Program-made: the position numbers and the translations under genes | DNA from: Thalassocella blandensis | Lineage (GTDB): Bacteria; Pseudomonadota; Gammaproteobacteria; Pseudomonadales; Cellvibrionaceae | DNA: 64,000 bases | Assembly: GCA_902141825.1 (NCBI GenBank) | Contig: CABFPG010000001.1 | Span: 682,001-746,000 of the forward strand | Reading direction: 5' to 3' | Notes under the pieces: generated by a model | Database searches by the model: none | What the model was told of the DNA's origin: nothing | The model's input: only the letters and a program-made list of their open reading frames with translations | Part shown: positions 29,533 to 38,389 of the stretch, one piece after another | Position numbering within the stretch: position 1 is the first letter of the stretch | Layout of the letters: every line of letters starts with the position of its first letter

Positions 29533-30818
29533 GAATCCAATCCCCGACCTTTTACCTTGGCTAAGGACTCCCCGGTTTTCACTTCATCCTGGGTAAAATA
29601 ACCCGCCGCTTTCTTCGCCTCTATTTCTACTTGCGCATCGTCTGGAATTAAATGGTCGGGAATACTCAGGCGATTCACCACCTCAATACCACTGTGCGTA
29701 ATCGCGTCGTACTTCATATTACTCATCGAATGCAGATTATCAATCTTACGAATCCCAAAATAATGCAAAACATCAGGCATCAATTCCTGAAACCGGGCAT
29801 CCTGCACACCGGCAACACATTCTGTACGAGCAAAATAGGTGGATGCACTGTCACCGCCTGCCTGACGTTTGCGTGCGTTGTAGACTAAAAACTTTGTAAC
29901 CTCTCCCAGTGCGCGCCCTTCTTTTCGGTAATACACCACAAGCCCAACGCCACCGTGCTGCGCGGTTTTTACCGCCTCCTCAATTCCGTGTGTTAAATAG
30001 GGACGGCAGGTACAAATGTCGGAACCAAACACATCCGAACCATTGCACTCATCGTGCACACGACACGTTAATTCCACATTGTCTTTTGCAAGGTCCGAAA
30101 TAGCCCCAAAAACATAAGCAGTTGTACTGCCAATGGGCGGTAGCAATACTTTAAGATCAGAACGGGTGACCAATTCAGGAAACATCCCGCCGGTTTCTCT
30201 AAAGAGGATTTTTCTCAACGTCCCCTCTTCTAAACCAAAGCGCGCTGCAATACCAGGCAAATACCACACCGGATCAATCGCAACTTTGGTCACCTTAATA
30301 TCACCAGCTTGATTAATAAATTTTCCATCTACCTGTAATCGCCCGAGCTTAATCGCTTCATATATTTCGGGCAGTTTCAAATATGCCTGTGTGACTGCAA
30401 TACTGGGTTGAATGTTATACCCCTGCTCCAGATATTTACCAAAAGCGTCAACAATGTTTGCGCCCCAGGGGTCTAAGGAAATAATTTTTCCAGGTTCCGA
30501 CCAGGAAGCTTGGGGCGATAAAAGGTCGGTGGGATGTGTATTGGCAAGATCTGGTTTGTGGGTTGCAGGAAATTTCCCCGAGGCGATAGAAAGCGCACGA
30601 TAAACCGAATAACTTCCACTATGGCTGCCAATACAATTGCGCTGCTGCTTATCTGAAATCGTGCCAATCACCGGGCCGCGTTCATTCGGCTGGGCTGCAA
30701 ACCAATGTATTTCTGGCGCGTTAAATGGCATTTCTATTGCGTGGGATGTAAGGCGTATGTGATCAAAGCCCTTGGGCCTGTTTACGCCATTGCTACTGTG
30801 GTTCTTGCTATCTGACAT
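29529..30818 (-). CDS. GTP cyclohydrolase II homologue, URC1 type (uracil catabolism)
   Basis: A 429-residue protein whose C-terminal half (about 205-385) is a RibA-type cyclohydrolase II domain. The zinc cysteines are intact (HDEC, then DICTC), and YRKEGRALGE corresponds to the GTP-binding LRQEGRGIGL of RibA. The roughly 200-residue N-terminal extension is absent from RibA and typical of URC1, which acts on UMP or a related uracil nucleotide rather than in riboflavin synthesis. Genetic linkage with DUF1688 and UPRT supports the URC1 role over RibA. First gene of a three-gene operon. Confidence 0.92.
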   Translation of the reverse strand: MSDSKNHSSNGVNRPKGFDHIRLTSHAIEMPFNAPEIHWFAAQPNERGPVIGTISDKQQRNCIGSHSGSYSVYRALSIASGKFPATHKPDLANTHPTDLLSPQASWSEPGKIISLDPWGANIVDAFGKYLEQGYNIQPSIAVTQAYLKLPEIYEAIKLGRLQVDGKFINQAGDIKVTKVAIDPVWYLPGIAARFGLEEGTLRKILFRETGGMFPELVTRSDLKVLLPPIGSTTAYVFGAISDLAKDNVELTCRVHDECNGSDVFGSDICTCRPYLTHGIEEAVKTAQHGGVGLVVYYRKEGRALGEVTKFLVYNARKRQAGGDSASTYFARTECVAGVQDARFQELMPDVLHYFGIRKIDNLHSMSNMKYDAITHSGIEVVNRLSIPDHLIPDDAQVEIEAKKAAGYFTQDEVKTGESLAKVKGRGLDS

Positions 30819-31143
30819 ATCGAGCCCTCTGCAAACTCAATGACGATACATATTGGAACGGGCGCCTTACTTATATTTTAGTTCACAGATAGGAAGTATG
30901 GGAATTAAATGCACAAATTCGCGCACAAAACAATCAGATCAAAAGAGCATCAAATACGCTTGAAACCGGCATAAACTCTAGGGCTAACGGCTTTTGACTT
31001 GCATCGAAACAGAATACCTTCAGCTATTTAGCATAACATCACGATACAGACATATTTGCCGGCTACAGTCGTTTAGTATATATTTTTAAATCGAATTATC
31101 AGTATCAGGTTAATGTGAGTATTCACTCAATAAGGAAATTACT
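30819..31143. other. Divergent promoter region between the URC operon and the SPFH gene
   Basis: About 325 bp with no reading frame of note. It should contain the leftward promoter of the URC operon and the rightward promoter of the SPFH gene (start preceded by AAGGAAATT). No operator was recognised. Confidence 0.5.
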
Positions 31144-32067
31144 ATGTTCAAACTACTACTAGCGATTACATTATTTTTTATAGGATTTTTACTCTTAAAA
31201 TCACCCGACGAAAACAAAAAGGAAATATTTAAGTTTGCTTCTTTCGGCGCATTTTTCGCGGGCGTAATTTTTCTACTGTCCACTGTTATTATTACTGTCC
31301 CTGCAGGCCATGTAAAAGTCGCGACCTTTTTCGGTAAAGTTCAAGACAACACTTTTCATGAAGGCTTGCACATTGTTAACCCACTTCTAGACTTTACCAC
31401 CTTTGATTTACGCCAGAAAACTCACAAGGAAACAGCGGGAATACCCGCAGAAGATAAATTGATTACGCATATGGATGTATCTGTGCAGTACCGCACAATT
31501 GGCCAAATGACGCCAGACATTCTAAGAAATACCGGTACAACCGAAGCCCTTATTCAAGTCCATCTCATTCCCAAACTTCGATCGATATTACGGGAGCAGG
31601 GAAAAGGCGTTGCCATGTCCCAGGATTTTTTTAAGGAAACCGTTCAGCGTCAGCTTCAGGAAACTTTACAAGTTGGTCTGGCTGAATTTTTAGCGTCCAA
31701 AGGCTTACAAATCGAAACTGTGCTTATTCGGGATGTGGTCTTACCTGACGTCATTCGTACAGCGATTACAGAAACAAAAAGAAGAGAACAAGAAGTTCTA
31801 AAACAGCAAGCGGAACTACAACGCTTTGCCACTGAACAGGATCAAAAGGTAAAACAGGCTGAGTCCGAACTAAGAGCTGCCAAACTGGAAGCGCAGAAAA
31901 TCAAAGAGCTTGCGGATGCAGAAGCCTATAAAATTGATGTCATTAACAAAACGCTGGCAAAATCCCCCAATTACATTGAATTGAAAAAAGTTGAGCAATG
32001 GAACGGTGTATTACCGGTATACACGGGAGGAGATAATATCCCGATGATTGATTTGCGCAGAAAATAA
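31144..32067 (+). CDS. SPFH/band-7 (prohibitin-like) membrane protein
   Basis: A 307-residue membrane-anchored protein. Two hydrophobic segments lie at residues 2-18 and 30-52, followed by the SPFH domain starting VPAGHVKVATFFGKVQ (about 55-230) and a long Gln/Glu/Lys-rich coiled coil (about 218-275, KRREQEVLKQQAELQRFATE). The layout matches bacterial prohibitin-like proteins, which form large membrane rings and often restrain the protease FtsH. No protease partner gene is adjacent. A hairpin 24 bp downstream may end the transcript. Confidence 0.9.
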   Translation: MFKLLLAITLFFIGFLLLKSPDENKKEIFKFASFGAFFAGVIFLLSTVIITVPAGHVKVATFFGKVQDNTFHEGLHIVNPLLDFTTFDLRQKTHKETAGIPAEDKLITHMDVSVQYRTIGQMTPDILRNTGTTEALIQVHLIPKLRSILREQGKGVAMSQDFFKETVQRQLQETLQVGLAEFLASKGLQIETVLIRDVVLPDVIRTAITETKRREQEVLKQQAELQRFATEQDQKVKQAESELRAAKLEAQKIKELADAEAYKIDVINKTLAKSPNYIELKKVEQWNGVLPVYTGGDNIPMIDLRRK

Positions 32068-32090
32068 AAAGGATATACAGTTTCAGACTC

Positions 32091-32124
32091 AATGGACATA
32101 AGATAAATATTACTTATGTCCATT
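32091..32124 (+). terminator. Hairpin after the SPFH gene, possible terminator
   Basis: A perfect 12-bp stem (AATGGACATAAG / CTTATGTCCATT) with a 10-nt loop lies between two convergent genes. Only a few T follow on either strand, so it may be a weak or bidirectional terminator. Confidence 0.55.
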
Positions 32125-32153
32125 TAAACATTCTCAAACACGATAACGAAACT

Positions 32154-34460
32154 TTAATGCGATAGCTCTGGCCAAATATCGAGAGCATGAACAACCCTGC
32201 AAATCGCCAGCATCAAATGCATATCCTGTAGTTTTTCCAGCTCTGGAAAAATTTCATCCAAACATACAAATTCACAGTACCTTGAAATCTCCTCGCTCAT
32301 ACTGGTTACCACATAGGGATATACGCGATTAGGCATGACACCTAAACTGGGGAAGTACCCCTCACCTAATCGCTGTACATGTTTTGCCGACACTTTGAGT
32401 GTGCGCGCAATCCACCCTGATACCATTTGGATATGATCAATACTTTTTGGTAGCCTGAACCCCGGCAATGTTAGTAATCCGCTATGATTTTCCCTCACTT
32501 GCACACTGGGAAACTGAGACATCACTTCATCAATTTTTTGCAAGCCAATGACATATCTCTCAGTTTCAGGCTCTTTCAACAACACCAACACAAAAACACT
32601 GTTTGTCGTAACATCTCCCGACTTCACAATATTTGGAACAATAAATTCTCGCTCCTGCCGAGTCATGACCCGCTCTCGCTCATTCTCCCGTGCAATTTCA
32701 TGAAACTCGGATCGAACCACATCTAACCAGCCAGATTTTTCTTCGGATTCAACAAAAGAATTTTGACTTCTGGCTTTACTTATAAAGTAGTCCACCGTAT
32801 TAACCATCATACGATGATCCGTTGGCGCCCTTAACTCCTCGGCGATCCAAGGCTGCATAGGAAATTTTGTCTTTTTACATAAAAGATACGCATTCAATTC
32901 CAACCTGGCTTCTGCCAGCATTCCCACCTGTGCGGCATTCAGCAAAGCCGAAACGGAAAAAGACCGAACAACACCATCATTGGAGAACTGCGAGTAGTGC
33001 GTGGTCAGCTCCCTTTCATAAACTCGAGGGCAGGTGATTTGCACAAATGAACTTCGCACACGCTCATTTAAGTCAGCGGGCGCAGTGTAATAAATAAAGT
33101 CTGTACTGATTTCATCTTTTTCGGGTAGTAGGGCCAATTTGAACCCTGCTCGCAAATGCAATACATCCAAGACGCCCTGCTTCCAGTCGTCATTTAGATT
33201 TGCGGCTGTTAATGGTTCCGTGATATGCCCAGACCAGATTTTACTATCTAGATTTGCCGACATTAAACGGGGTATACAATTGACTAATGGCCGAGGAAAA
33301 TTATGTTTAGCATACAAAATTAAATCATCATCGATAAGAGAGTAAGGTATTACATCAACTACGTCCTGACCGGGCCTGGACACCAAATCAAATAGCGCAC
33401 CGTTATGCTGATTTTTAAAACAATTAACGTTTAGGTATCTCGCAGGAGATTCAACCGCTCTATGCTCACGAAAAGTCACAGAATCTTCAGGACTTATCTT
33501 TTCGAGCACCGATAAAAAATTCGAGGGCGGCAAAGGGAGACGGTCTAGCTTTTTATCAAACAATGCAACTCTTGGCGCATACCAATTGTTGAATATCCAG
33601 GGGTTTTCAAAGTGCGCCGAATAACACACCCTCGCCCCCAACTTTTGCGGTTCCTGCCAATGCTCCTGAGAAGTCCAAAATCCATATTTCTCGTTCGCTT
33701 CAGGGTAAAAACGATCACGATATTCCTTGCGCCATATAAACTCCCAGGCAAACTGATGCGGTAAATAGTACAAACGCCAGCTATTGTCCAGTCCCAACGT
33801 TTGTAGATCGAAACGTTGAGTGTGCTCCTCTAAAAAGAATCCCTTAATATGGCCTTCTGGGTCGTTATTATCAAATGTCATAGCTTCTTTGGCATAGAGT
33901 TTCAATAAGCCCGAATAAGAAATTTTACTCAAGTCAGGATTATCATCTCTCGCGAATTCATCTTCTTTCAGGGCGAGATAGACCATTTGTGCTGGCGTAT
34001 CAGGAAGAACAAAATCTCTATTGATGATGACTCCTCCGGCTTTTAAATTTTTCAGCTCAGCGCGAATAATCTCTTCGATGGTTTTCTTGCGATACCCCGT
34101 ATAAGAATATGGTTCGTGTAAAATACTCAGATTAAGAATTGCATCTAACTTTCGACATCCAAGATCAAAACAGCGTAAATCATCTGTAATAAATTCTACA
34201 TTTGGAATATGGCCGAATTTAGACTTGGCTTTTTGAATAAACTTATCATCATAATCAAGCCCGATAACATGGACATGAGGATTCTTTAAGGCAAAGTACG
34301 CGGTAGCAATACCGTCAGCACATCCCGCATCCAACACCAAAGCACCATCCTCAAGTAGCATATGCGCGGAGCAAACGGCCACTTTATATGGAATGGTTTT
34401 CTCCATTTCAGCCAACAGCGTATTGGCTAGATGACTGGATGCTCGTTCATTGTCTGACAT
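32154..34460 (-). CDS. Large class I methyltransferase-domain protein with Nudix-like C-terminus
   Basis: A 768-residue soluble protein. The N-terminus (about 25-175) is a Rossmann methyltransferase: VLDAGCADGIATAYFA is the SAM-binding glycine motif, VIGLDYDD the acidic ribose-binding strand, and NVEFITDDLRCFD the adenine-binding motif. The middle 400 residues are not recognised. The C-terminus (about 620-760) has a segment LLTLPGFRLPKSIDHIQMVS and later strands arranged like a Nudix fold, but without a Nudix box; this is inference. It is downstream of nadV on the same strand, separated by 302 bp with a hairpin and repeats. Substrate is unknown. Confidence 0.8.
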   Translation of the reverse strand: MSDNERASSHLANTLLAEMEKTIPYKVAVCSAHMLLEDGALVLDAGCADGIATAYFALKNPHVHVIGLDYDDKFIQKAKSKFGHIPNVEFITDDLRCFDLGCRKLDAILNLSILHEPYSYTGYRKKTIEEIIRAELKNLKAGGVIINRDFVLPDTPAQMVYLALKEDEFARDDNPDLSKISYSGLLKLYAKEAMTFDNNDPEGHIKGFFLEEHTQRFDLQTLGLDNSWRLYYLPHQFAWEFIWRKEYRDRFYPEANEKYGFWTSQEHWQEPQKLGARVCYSAHFENPWIFNNWYAPRVALFDKKLDRLPLPPSNFLSVLEKISPEDSVTFREHRAVESPARYLNVNCFKNQHNGALFDLVSRPGQDVVDVIPYSLIDDDLILYAKHNFPRPLVNCIPRLMSANLDSKIWSGHITEPLTAANLNDDWKQGVLDVLHLRAGFKLALLPEKDEISTDFIYYTAPADLNERVRSSFVQITCPRVYERELTTHYSQFSNDGVVRSFSVSALLNAAQVGMLAEARLELNAYLLCKKTKFPMQPWIAEELRAPTDHRMMVNTVDYFISKARSQNSFVESEEKSGWLDVVRSEFHEIARENERERVMTRQEREFIVPNIVKSGDVTTNSVFVLVLLKEPETERYVIGLQKIDEVMSQFPSVQVRENHSGLLTLPGFRLPKSIDHIQMVSGWIARTLKVSAKHVQRLGEGYFPSLGVMPNRVYPYVVTSMSEEISRYCEFVCLDEIFPELEKLQDMHLMLAICRVVHALDIWPELSH

Positions 34461-34601
34461 ATATTATCCTTAAGGTATTTGCCTGCGCATCATTTCTGTT
34501 TTTAAATAATTACGCTTAGTTCCCAAGCGGCATTAGCTGACTTTTGTTCGAATCGCCAAACATCTTTCATGTTAGAAATAAAAACAGCGCAAGGGTTTTA
34601 T

Positions 34602-34636
34602 CTGGGATACCCTCCTGGAGGCTATCCAGTTTTTTT
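34602..34636 (+). terminator. Orphan intrinsic terminator on the plus strand
   Basis: A stem of about 12 bp from CTGG...CCAG inwards through ATA/TAT and CCTCC/GGAGG, with a bulged G and one mismatch, is followed directly by seven T (34630-34636). No plus-strand gene lies upstream of it, since the nearest plus-strand gene ended at 32067. It could end a short unannotated RNA, or act as a 5' leader hairpin for the leftward methyltransferase transcript. Confidence 0.6.
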
Positions 34637-34652
34637 AGACTATTTCAAAGGC

Positions 34653-34724
34653 TCTATCAAATAATCTATCAAATAATCTATCAAATAATCTATCAAATAA
34701 TCTATCAAAAACTCTATCAAACCT
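34653..34724. repeat. Tandem repeat, six 12-bp units (TCTATCAAATAA)
   Basis: Four exact copies of TCTATCAAATAA are followed by two diverged copies ending in AAAC and CCT. The array is non-coding and lies just downstream of the nadV stop, between it and the methyltransferase start. Confidence 0.9.
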
Positions 34725-34762
34725 TGCGCCATTATTTTATTGTCGATTTTTTTTCCGCTATT

Positions 34763-36154
34763 TTACACCTTCGTCAACGGTGCATTCGCCGCCGCTCGAA
34801 CTTCATCAAAATGGTATTCGGTTAGCAGTTTTCCATCTTTGAATACAGTCACCAACTGATTCGTTCTGTCTGCAAGCTGCTCGCGTCGTACAGTTTCAAA
34901 ACCACCATCAGCCAGTTTTACTACAGCTAAACGTCCCTTTTTCGATGCTTTCCCCTGATCAGTGATCGGGTCTTTGTAGACATCCTGCCACTCGCCTGCA
35001 ATTTTTATGGCAGATGCTTTCATGGCAAATTGTAAAGTATCCCGGTTGACCTTCTGCAATAATTCCGCGCCCATACCAAAGGCAACATTCTCTGCACTTA
35101 AATGCTTATTTTTCATGGCTTCCAATATCGCTTCAATACTTTGCAGAGAAATTCCATCGCCCTGAATCACACGAATGTAATCAGGCAAAACTCGATAACC
35201 CAGTGCATTCGTCGTACAGCCGAACCTGGCCATTAGTTTTTCCACCGTTTTTACAACAATAGTCACTGGATCACCGCTATCAGGACGGATAACCACGGTG
35301 CCGCCGTTATTCTCTACTTTTTCCTTTAAGGCTTTTCCCCAGAGATTATCCAACGCATTCCACAAATCGTAAGAGTCACTGACAACAGCGACAACCTTCC
35401 CTGGTCCAGAGAATTGCACCAGCATATTTTCATAAGCATTAACCTCATTCTCCTCCCCCCAGGCTGTAATCGTGCTGTGTTCTGCAGCGGGTATGGAAAA
35501 ACCCGCCATATCTGCTCGATAAAACTGCCGTGCAGCAAGCAATGCGGCAACCGTATCCGTTCCTTTGAAATTTACGAGGTGTGCCAAGCCACCTATTGCA
35601 GCCGTCTCGGCTGAAGATGCTCCTCGAGCGCCAAAATCATGGAGTTTAAACTCCAATCCTTCACTATGTCCTGCCGTCTCTAATAGATATTTTTCAATAA
35701 CCTTTTTACATTCACGGCTTTTTGTCGCAACGGTGGTCGGGTACCAAACCGCACGCAATAGCGCCGTTTCCAGGTAACTGGTCAACCAGGCACACTGAGG
35801 ATCTGTATTCGTCACCTGAGCCATTACATTCTGCACAGGAATTAAAGTTCCCTCGGGTAAAGCCTCAATTTCGATGGGCAAAAACCCCTGATATTTGTCC
35901 AGAATATACTGCCACCCTGCTTTATTGAAGGGCACACCATGCGCTGCAAACAATTCTTCGGCTTCAAGAATGTTTTCCTGCGTAATCGGCTTGCATAGAT
36001 AAGCTTTTATAAAAGCTTGTAAACCAAAAAATATAGATTGTTGAAAAGCGCCACCACGAGCTTCTATATAACTTGAAACATGTGTGGTTTCCGGTGGGTA
36101 TTGCAGGTAGTGGCTCGTTTTATAAGAGTCGACATTAACGATTATATTATTCAT
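34763..36154 (-). CDS. nadV: Nicotinamide phosphoribosyltransferase
   Basis: A 463-residue NAMPT enzyme making nicotinamide mononucleotide from nicotinamide and PRPP. Family landmarks are the opening DSYKTSHYLQYP, the KLHDFGARGASS loop, SIPAAEHSTI (the histidine corresponds to the phosphorylated H247 of human NAMPT), RPDSGDP for PRPP, and the late VAFGMGAELLQKVNRDT. Length is normal for the family. GGAGG lies ten bases before the ATG. It follows nadM-Nudix on the same strand, 77 bp away, so the two should form an operon for NAD salvage from nicotinamide that bypasses deamidation. Confidence 0.96.
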   Translation of the reverse strand: MNNIIVNVDSYKTSHYLQYPPETTHVSSYIEARGGAFQQSIFFGLQAFIKAYLCKPITQENILEAEELFAAHGVPFNKAGWQYILDKYQGFLPIEIEALPEGTLIPVQNVMAQVTNTDPQCAWLTSYLETALLRAVWYPTTVATKSRECKKVIEKYLLETAGHSEGLEFKLHDFGARGASSAETAAIGGLAHLVNFKGTDTVAALLAARQFYRADMAGFSIPAAEHSTITAWGEENEVNAYENMLVQFSGPGKVVAVVSDSYDLWNALDNLWGKALKEKVENNGGTVVIRPDSGDPVTIVVKTVEKLMARFGCTTNALGYRVLPDYIRVIQGDGISLQSIEAILEAMKNKHLSAENVAFGMGAELLQKVNRDTLQFAMKASAIKIAGEWQDVYKDPITDQGKASKKGRLAVVKLADGGFETVRREQLADRTNQLVTVFKDGKLLTEYHFDEVRAAANAPLTKV

Positions 36155-36231
36155 GATGGAAATCCTCCTATCATTTGATGTAAAGCCAGGTCTTTCCCGG
36201 CCCTGAGCTCCACGACGTCAGTGGAATAGTT

Positions 36232-37311
36232 TTATAATCCCGTCATATACTGAATTATAAAATAGTGATCTTCATATATCCTGGCAGGGTCAAGATCTGC
36301 GAGCGGTACCCACATCGCATATTTTGCGTCATCACCACCTTTTACTCGCGGCAATTCTTTACTGGGTTCCAGCTCAATATAAAATGCATGTGTAATTGTT
36401 CTCCCGCGAGATGATCGATACGGGTCATCAAACACGTGCTGAGATTTAACAGACCCCTTTAAAACTGGCACAGGTATTTTAAGCCTTGTTTCTTCTCGCA
36501 ACTCCCTAATACAGGCATTCATTAACGTCTCCTGACCATCAACAAAGCCTCCCGGTAATGCCAAAAGGCCTTTTCCCGGCCTGGCTTTACGCTCCACCAT
36601 TAACACATGGCCACTTTGTACCACGATGGCGTCCACCGTAACAAAGGTTGGAGTGTATGGCGCAACCGACCAGGATTTTTTATATTTAGCAATAAACTCA
36701 TATTCCTGCTTAACGTCGCAAAAACTTTCAGACGCAGAAAATATTTCTACTGCTTCCTGCACCGCCGCAGGCAGAAGCGTCAGTACTTCGCTTTGATTCA
36801 GTGTTGAGTTGTCTACGCCATTTCGCTGATTATTCACTTCACCATTGAGTATTTTTTCTCGTACAGCTGTAGCACTGATTCCTTGACAGTTTTCCACATT
36901 GACTGAATCCCATTGCGGAAACAGATTAAGATAAAATGAACTTTCATCTTTACTGTGTCCAATTAAGCCAATTTTGGGACTCCTATGTGGAACACCATGA
37001 CGAGAAGTGACAATTCCATTGACAGTGGACTGAACGTTTCGAACCCAGGATTCATCGTTGTACATGATGTCCATTAATGGCAAAACATGCAGTCTATCCT
37101 GATCAACATCACGCGTAGAACCCCGGATCATAGATTCACGCTCCTGAAAGGTCCATGGATTTCTAGTTGTTCTGGGCTGATGAGCCGATCCACATAACAC
37201 AATTAAATGTTTAGCTTGATGAAGCCCAGCCCGTACGACTGAGAGATGCCCCAGATGAAAAGGCTGGAACCGACCAATGAAAACAAGAAAATCAAATACT
37301 TTATCAGACAT
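36232..37311 (-). CDS. nadM: Bifunctional NMN adenylyltransferase / Nudix ADP-ribose pyrophosphatase
   Basis: A 359-residue fusion. The N-terminal domain (about 1-180) is a NadM-type nucleotidyltransferase with GRFQPFHLGH and ISATAVREKI. The C-terminal domain (about 210-355) is Nudix with an intact box: G-x5-E (GFVDGQE) followed by RELREET. It turns NMN and ATP into NAD and probably hydrolyses ADP-ribose. The frame continues 61 codons upstream, but MSDKVFDFLVFIGRF is the natural start, preceded by AAGGGG, and the extra codons have no family counterpart. Transcription is divergent from the NrtR-type gene; two matching palindromes lie between them. Confidence 0.95.
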   Translation of the reverse strand: MSDKVFDFLVFIGRFQPFHLGHLSVVRAGLHQAKHLIVLCGSAHQPRTTRNPWTFQERESMIRGSTRDVDQDRLHVLPLMDIMYNDESWVRNVQSTVNGIVTSRHGVPHRSPKIGLIGHSKDESSFYLNLFPQWDSVNVENCQGISATAVREKILNGEVNNQRNGVDNSTLNQSEVLTLLPAAVQEAVEIFSASESFCDVKQEYEFIAKYKKSWSVAPYTPTFVTVDAIVVQSGHVLMVERKARPGKGLLALPGGFVDGQETLMNACIRELREETRLKIPVPVLKGSVKSQHVFDDPYRSSRGRTITHAFYIELEPSKELPRVKGGDDAKYAMWVPLADLDPARIYEDHYFIIQYMTGL

Positions 37312-37476
37312 AACAGCAAACCCCTTGCTGGTAATGCTTCGCTTGAAGCAACAAATCACCCGGTCTATCCAGATGGTATATATCAGGTTGAATCGAGAGA
37401 CATCAATCAGATGTAGCATTTCAAAGTAGCCAATCACTGCAGACATCCCTATCACGTAAATCAACCTCACAATCAA

Positions 37477-37497
37477 ATAGTGGCACTGAGACACTAA
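37477..37497. promoter_or_regulatory. Putative NrtR operator, site 1
   Basis: ATAGTG, nine bases, then CACTAA. It is identical to site 2 in 11 of 12 half-site positions and in spacing, and lies 166 bp upstream of the nadM start. Being in front of a Nudix-family NAD regulator makes it a likely operator. Confidence 0.65.
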
Positions 37498-37559
37498 GCT
37501 GTCAAATTAATTATGGAAAAACCTGCAAATACGCTATAACCTCAGGCCCAATGGTTGAC

Positions 37560-37580
37560 ATAGTGTCTTTTGGCCACTAT
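37560..37580. promoter_or_regulatory. Putative NrtR operator, site 2
   Basis: Perfect half-sites ATAGTG and CACTAT separated by nine bases, 55 bp upstream of the start of the NrtR-type gene, where it would overlap or adjoin the promoter. The repetition of one palindrome form twice within 84 bp argues against chance. Confidence 0.7.
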
Positions 37581-37635
37581 CTTAAGGGCTCTATGCCGTA
37601 TTCAGGCGACATCGTGCTAAAGAACCCTTAATATC

Positions 37636-38376
37636 ATGGCAAAAAATCAGCTCAGCGAGCGAGACTATCTCCAAAGCTATAACATTCACAATTATGATGT
37701 TCCTCTGACATCGGTCGACATTACAATATTCACCGTGTTGGATAACGCCCTGAATGTTTTACTGGTCAAGCGAGCACAACATCCGGCGCTTGGAAAGTGG
37801 GCTTTACCTGGCGGATTCATTGACTTAAAAAAGGATAGAACGCTGGAGCATACAGCGCAAAGAAAGCTCAAAGAAAAGACCGGTGTACGCACCTCTTACC
37901 TCGAACAGGTGGCATCATTTGGCAGTAAGCAGCGTGACCCAAGGGGTTGGTCAGTGACCGTTGCGTATTTTGCTTTAATTGATGCAGCGGAAATTCAATT
38001 AACGCATGACGAAAGATCCGAAGAAGTGGCCTGGGTTCCGGTGAAAAAAGTGTTGAACTCGACTAAATTAGCTTTTGATCACAATGCTATTTTAGAAAGA
38101 TGCTATGAGCGCTTACAAGGCAAAGTTCAATACACCTCGCTTCCGGTAAACTTACTACCTGAAGAGTTTACTTTATCTGAGCTACAAAGCACGTTTGAAA
38201 TAATTTTAGATAGCACCATCGAGAAAAAATCATTTAGAAGACGAATACTGGATGCAGATATATTACAGGAAACTGGCAATATGCGAACGGGAAGCAATCG
38301 TCCGGCGAAACTGTATCGCGTACAGAATCAAGGTGAGAACTTTATGTTTTCTCGAAATATAGAAGGCCCCAGATAA
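37636..38376 (+). CDS. nrtR: NrtR-type Nudix transcriptional regulator of NAD metabolism
   Basis: A 246-residue protein with an N-terminal Nudix domain (about 20-150) and a C-terminal winged-helix region (about 155-235, ending near SNRPAKLYRV). The Nudix box is degenerate: where active enzymes have REL-x-EE, this has RKLKEK, so hydrolysis is probably lost and ADP-ribose acts as effector, as known for NrtR repressors. It is divergent from nadM-nadV and starts an operon with HAD-like, 2OG-oxygenase and NADAR genes. The palindromes upstream probably serve autoregulation and control of the NAD genes. Confidence 0.9.
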   Translation: MAKNQLSERDYLQSYNIHNYDVPLTSVDITIFTVLDNALNVLLVKRAQHPALGKWALPGGFIDLKKDRTLEHTAQRKLKEKTGVRTSYLEQVASFGSKQRDPRGWSVTVAYFALIDAAEIQLTHDERSEEVAWVPVKKVLNSTKLAFDHNAILERCYERLQGKVQYTSLPVNLLPEEFTLSELQSTFEIILDSTIEKKSFRRRILDADILQETGNMRTGSNRPAKLYRVQNQGENFMFSRNIEGPR

Positions 38377-38389
38377 ACGAGACAAAATC

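Larger units (their letters stand above)
34461..34762. other. Intergenic region with strong hairpin and 12-bp tandem repeats
   Basis: About 300 bp between the nadV stop and the methyltransferase start, both leftward. Besides the two features listed separately, it should hold the methyltransferase promoter and its AAGGATAAT ribosome-binding site. A plus-strand frame through the repeats is an artefact of their 12-bp period. Confidence 0.55.
37312..37635. other. Divergent control region of the NAD genes
   Basis: About 320 bp between nadM and the NrtR-type gene. It contains two 21-bp palindromes of the same form, listed separately, and should contain both promoters. Confidence 0.7.

Noticed and set aside
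29529-30818. RibA function in riboflavin synthesis
   Set aside because: The long N-terminal extension and linkage with DUF1688 and UPRT point to URC1; no riboflavin gene is adjacent.
34653-34724. CRISPR array or plasmid-type iterons
   Set aside because: Units are only 12 bp with no spacers, and no Cas or replication initiator gene is present.
34544-34825. Plus-strand frame of 93 codons with repeated YQII units
   Set aside because: The repeats come from the 12-bp DNA array, which is a multiple of three; the frame runs into the nadV 3' end and has no ribosome-binding site.
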